The notes below the pieces were generated by a model that worked only from the letters and a program-made list of their open reading frames with translations, was not told where the DNA came from and did not search any database. A program made the translations under genes and the position numbers. 46,557 nt of DNA from Treponema sp. (GTDB lineage: Bacteria > Spirochaetota > Spirochaetia > Treponematales > Treponemataceae), in NCBI GenBank assembly GCA_017938365.1, contig JAGBBT010000103.1, forward strand, positions 1-46,557. The letters are read 5' to 3'. Each line of letters starts with the position of its first letter. Position 1 is the stretch's first letter. This document shows positions 44,281-46,557 of this stretch, in pieces.

Positions 44281-45376
44281 TTTATTCAAATTTGTCCAAC
44301 AAACGATTGATTAGTACTTTTGCAATTGTATTAGCGCTATTAAATGTTTCTCCAGTCCACTTTATACTATCAATAATTTTGCCATCTTCTGAATCAACTA
44401 CATATATTTGCATAGATGATAATGTGTAATGAACTAAATCAAAAGAGTAAGTATATAAAACTTTAAGTATATATTTTTTATTTTGAGAGATGATTCCATC
44501 ATTATTGTTTTTTACTAATACACAACAATCAATTGCTTCAGTTATATTTTTTACAGCAGAATTATTTTGAATAAATTTTTGAAAAAGAGTAATAGCTATA
44601 TCTGATTTAATTGCAAAATTTACATTTTGAGGTATAGAACCACTATACTCAAGTCCATATAAATCATTTAGTTTTGATACCACTATTCCTATAACATTTC
44701 CTTTCTCGTCAATAACTGGACCTCCAGAATTTCCAGGTTGAATTGGAGCACTTATTTGAAAAATGGAATTACTATTTGCAAGTCCTGATTTAGCTGAAAT
44801 TATTCCATCGGTTATTCTGGCCTCATTTCCAAGAACAGAGTTTAATGGAAAACCGATACAATATATTTTTTCTCCTAATTTTTTTTCATTGAGTGAAGTA
44901 AACGATAAGTAATTTTCACCAGATAACTCTGGTACTTCAAGTAAGGCAATATCATTCACTTGATCAATCGATATTATTTGAGCTTTATATTCATAATTAT
45001 TTTTTACTATTGAAATATTATTATAGTTATTTACAACATGAGCATTTGTAATAATATATCCTTTATTTGATACAAGAAATCCGCTTCCAGTTGCTTCTTT
45101 GTAAGAGTTTTCATAATCAGTTATTTTTGCTCCATCTAAAACTCTATTGAACTTATATCCTCTTTCTATTGTTTCAGTTTCAATTACATCATATAAATTT
45201 ATTGGATCACCATTTTCATATAAATAAAAATCTATATTTCTTTCTTTTTTTTCGAATGTTTTTTCTGGCATAGTCATGCAACTAGAAAACAAAAGAGGAA
45301 AACAAACTAATAAAAAAAATATTTTTTTCTGCATATTTTTTCCTTTTCCTGCACCCCAGTATGGGCGTCCACCTAA
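44223..45376 (-). mobile_element. Integron gene cassette (protease lipoprotein plus attC)
   Basis: The inferred cassette runs from the G/TTAGGT junction (R box 45377-45371) to the G/TTATGT junction in the attC (G at 44223), about 1.15 kb with a single gene. Upstream of GTTAGGT no second folded attC is visible, so the left junction may be an attI or a secondary insertion site. No integrase gene is in the window. Confidence 0.65.
44282..45334 (-). CDS. HtrA/trypsin-like serine protease lipoprotein, cassette-borne
   Basis: A 350-aa lipoprotein: signal peptide ending LLFSSC (Cys19). The trypsin-like domain (about 80-255) has a complete triad: H99 in ITNAHVV, D128 in VNDIALL, S203 in PGNSGGPV. 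The oxyanion region IGFPLNSVLG is also present. A C-terminal region (265-350, YILKVLYTYSFDLVHYTLSSMQIYVVD) replaces the PDZ domains of DegP. It probably cleaves proteins in the periplasm or at the surface. The ATG at 45334 follows AGGAAAAGG; the frame is open to 45397, which would read the cassette leader as protein and is unlikely. The stop is only 2 bases from the attC. Confidence 0.85.
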   Translation of the reverse strand: MQKKIFFLLVCFPLLFSSCMTMPEKTFEKKERNIDFYLYENGDPINLYDVIETETIERGYKFNRVLDGAKITDYENSYKEATGSGFLVSNKGYIITNAHVVNNYNNISIVKNNYEYKAQIISIDQVNDIALLEVPELSGENYLSFTSLNEKKLGEKIYCIGFPLNSVLGNEARITDGIISAKSGLANSNSIFQISAPIQPGNSGGPVIDEKGNVIGIVVSKLNDLYGLEYSGSIPQNVNFAIKSDIAITLFQKFIQNNSAVKNITEAIDCCVLVKNNNDGIISQNKKYILKVLYTYSFDLVHYTLSSMQIYVVDSEDGKIIDSIKWTGETFNSANTIAKVLINRLLDKFE

Positions 45377-45377
45377 C
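45350..45377 (-). repeat. Cassette leader, copy 1, with GTTAGGT core
   Basis: GTTAGGT (45377-45371) fits the R-box consensus GTTRRRY and is followed by GGACGCCCATACTGGGGTGC, the same leader as at 44186-44216. The CGCCC/GGGTG stem is kept by a G-T pair. Confidence 0.65.
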
Positions 45378-45517
45378 ATAATTTCTCCGTATCTCACATA
45401 AGAATTTTATACAGCTGTTTTTGTCGGTATAAAATCTTTATACAATCTGCTAATTCAATATTTTATCACAAAATAAAAAAAAAGGAATGATTTTATAATG
45501 ATACATATAAAATTAAT

Positions 45518-45640
45518 CTAAAAATACACGGCTCTGGATACAGCCCTTAGAGCCTGCTCAATACTGAACGAAAAATCCTTTGCAGGATAACTAACTAAAT
45601 CTCGAGTTGTACATTCTATCTGATATTCAACATCATTCAT
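45518..45640 (-). pseudogene. Third gene of the DUF3791/DUF3990 cluster, probably truncated
   Basis: A 40-aa frame MNDVEYQIECTTRDLVSY... whose ATG overlaps the end of the DUF3990 gene by 8 bases. The start resembles small partner proteins that follow DUF3791-DUF3990 pairs and are usually about 70 aa (from memory). Here the frame ends early (RAVSRAVYF), suggesting loss of the 3' half. No function is assigned. Confidence 0.4.
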
Positions 45641-45833
45641 TACAAAGTCCTTTGTTCACTAGTATTTTTATTGCTTTTTCAGTTCCAAAAAGACCTGCTT
45701 TGTACATTGCCATATTATATGCTTGTTCAAAATTATTAGAAAGATAAAAACCTTTTCCAAAATCTTTATTTGGTTTAGAAAGGGTCAAATCTATTTCTTT
45801 GATTTCTGTGGTTGAACCATGATACAAATCCAT
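45633..45833 (-). pseudogene. DUF3990 protein, shortened
   Basis: A 66-aa frame starting MDLYHGSTTEIKEIDL with the DUF3990 hallmarks LYHGS and DFGKGFYLSNNFEQAYNMA. DUF3990 proteins are predicted ADP-ribosyltransferase-like toxins of about 150 aa or more, so this copy lacks most of its C-terminal half and ends KAIKILVNKGLCNE. It may be inactive. Its ATG overlaps the stop of the DUF3791 gene by one base. Confidence 0.65.
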
Positions 45834-46057
45834 TACAGATTTCCTCCATGATTTTTGCAATACAAGGCAAGGTCATCAAGAATATCTGAAAATGACAATG
45901 TATGTGTAATATCATAATGTTGATTTATAAAATTTATGGCATCAAATCGGTCAAGATAATTAAAAGCTTGTGTTGTAGTAAGTGAATATTTTTTTGCAAA
46001 ATCAGTTACAAGAGAAACTGTATATTCTATCTTATCTTTCACAGGAACAGCAGACAT
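45833..46057 (-). CDS. DUF3791 small protein
   Basis: A 74-aa protein with the family pattern IEYTVSLVTDFAKKYSLTTTQAFNYL, then FINQHYDITHTLSFSDILDDLALYCKNHGGNL. DUF3791 genes commonly sit directly before DUF3990, in what looks like a toxin-antitoxin-like pair; the biochemical role is not established. The ATG at 46057 follows GGAG seven bases upstream; a GTG four codons earlier is less likely. It heads an overlapping three-frame unit. Confidence 0.78.
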   Translation of the reverse strand: MSAVPVKDKIEYTVSLVTDFAKKYSLTTTQAFNYLDRFDAINFINQHYDITHTLSFSDILDDLALYCKNHGGNL

Positions 46058-46416
46058 ATTATTCTCCACTACTTTTAATATATCATATTTTTTTTATCCT
46101 TCAATGAAATCTCATGATAAGCAGGAACTATACAACAACTCCATCTTCACTCCCCTCACTCAAAAAAAAAATTCTCACTGAGAATTTAAAAAAACTCACT
46201 GAGAATTTTCAAAAACTCACTGACTTTTTTTCAAAACTTTATCAAAAAAAATCTCACTTTTTTTACGATTTTTCTTGCCGATTAACACAAAAAATTATTA
46301 CTTTTAGTGTGTATCTTTTGGCCAAAGGTATGGGGCTTCGTTGAGGTTCCACAAATTAATATCGCATGCGGAGGTGCTTATAGAGAGCATTTCAAACTGA
46401 ATCGGAGGGTACACTT
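46058..46416. other. 359-bp gene-free stretch between the DUF3791 gene and the HU-like gene
   Basis: It holds the promoter region of the DUF3791 unit on the left, the 21-bp tandem repeats (46169-46230), a TTTGGCCAAA palindrome (46317-46326), and a more GC-rich leader ahead of the HU-like gene. A plus-strand frame crosses the repeats but has no ribosome binding site or family pattern. Confidence 0.6.
46169..46230. repeat. Three 21-bp tandem repeats with a palindromic core
   Basis: CTCACTGA recurs at 46174, 46195 and 46216, a 21-bp period; the third copy is degenerate. The first copy lies in the perfect palindrome AAATTCTCA-C-TGAGAATTT (46169-46187). Confidence 0.85.
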
Positions 46417-46557
46417 ATGATGTATACCGTTAAACAAAGACAGAATCCACTTGATAGACAAGCAGATTCGAAATTTTATGCGTCGGCTGAGTACGGCGAA
46501 GAAATCGATGTCACAAAGTTGGCAAAAGAAATTTCTAAGTCTTGCACACTGACCCCG
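46417..46557 (+). CDS. HU-like DNA-binding protein, N-terminal part (runs off the window)
   Basis: The first 47 residues, MMYTVKQRQNPLDRQADSKFYASAEYGEEIDVTKLAKEIS..., match the start of the HU-HIG type of HU-family proteins. These begin with VxQRxNPxxPxxxxKYYAxA and a first helix with LAKEIxxxST. The ATG at 46417 (or 46420) follows GGAGGG at ideal spacing. Base composition is visibly less AT-rich than the preceding 300 bp. Its role is probably DNA binding or compaction; the beta-arm region is outside the window. Confidence 0.75.
   Translation, partial: MMYTVKQRQNPLDRQADSKFYASAEYGEEIDVTKLAKEISKSCTLTP

Noticed and set aside
44223..45376. Insertion sequence around the protease gene
   Set aside because: There is no transposase frame and no terminal inverted repeats with target duplication; the attC and R boxes explain the boundaries better.
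46169..46230. CRISPR array
   Set aside because: The repeats are contiguous 21-mers without spacers; no other array-like pattern was seen in the window.
46114..46344. 76-codon plus-strand frame across the tandem repeats
   Set aside because: The 21-bp period keeps any frame open. There is no ribosome binding site, and the product is repetitive with no recognisable fold; treated as a repeat region.

Overview
The window looks like a chromosomal stretch from a host-associated, AT-rich spirochaete, most probably a Treponema (inferred from gene content, not from a search). The pointers are a second FliG-type flagellar protein resembling spirochaetal FliG1, an EF-G resembling the second (fusB-type) spirochaetal paralogue, a Na+-pumping decarboxylase OadGAB set, many small lipoproteins, and a chromosomal-integron attC site of the kind known from Treponema denticola.

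Layout. 1-9 kb: the N-terminus of a membrane protein, tyrS, a divergent nadE-rlmJ pair, a small outer-membrane-type protein, clpB, and a tocopherol-cyclase-like protein whose start lies inside a hairpin. 9-18.4 kb (all minus): livK, then a hairpin attenuator, then livH-livM-livG-livF running with 3 nt or less spacing or overlap into fliG1, an M16 metalloprotease and a 72-aa protein. 18.5-23 kb (plus): a PsiE-like membrane protein and sbcD-sbcC. 23-32 kb (minus): two tiny membrane ORFs with strong ribosome binding sites, oadG-oadA-oadB, and an RNB-family exoribonuclease with lysC and dapB. 32-39 kb (minus): an orphan sugar-type ABC ATPase, a DUF554 membrane protein, tRNA-Leu, an HD-GYP protein with EF-G, and a HAD phosphatase. 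39.2-43.6 kb (plus): tRNA-Gln, tRNA-Glu, rsgA, mutS2 and argR. 43.6-46.5 kb is accessory: two lipoprotein genes organised as integron cassettes around a well-formed attC, a decayed DUF3791/DUF3990 toxin-like cluster, short tandem repeats, and the start of an HU-like protein.

How the genes fit together. Branched-chain amino acid uptake, lysine/DAP synthesis (lysC-dapB), oxaloacetate decarboxylation coupled to Na+ export, and an NAD synthetase that probably uses free ammonia suit an anaerobic fermenter in an ammonia- and amino-acid-rich habitat. ArgR probably represses itself through an ARG-box-like palindrome between its own -35 and -10 elements.

The most notable points are: (1) the NadE glutaminase nucleophile Cys is replaced by Ser; (2) a 65-bp attC with extrahelical bases, and a leader shared by the two cassette genes; (3) an unannotated pair of 22- and 40-aa membrane ORFs; (4) several genes whose -10 box sits six or seven bases before the start codon, suggesting leaderless mRNAs; (5) an OadA with two biotinyl domains carrying an identical 35-bp repeat. 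All functional calls rest on reading motifs by eye; no database search or folding program was run.
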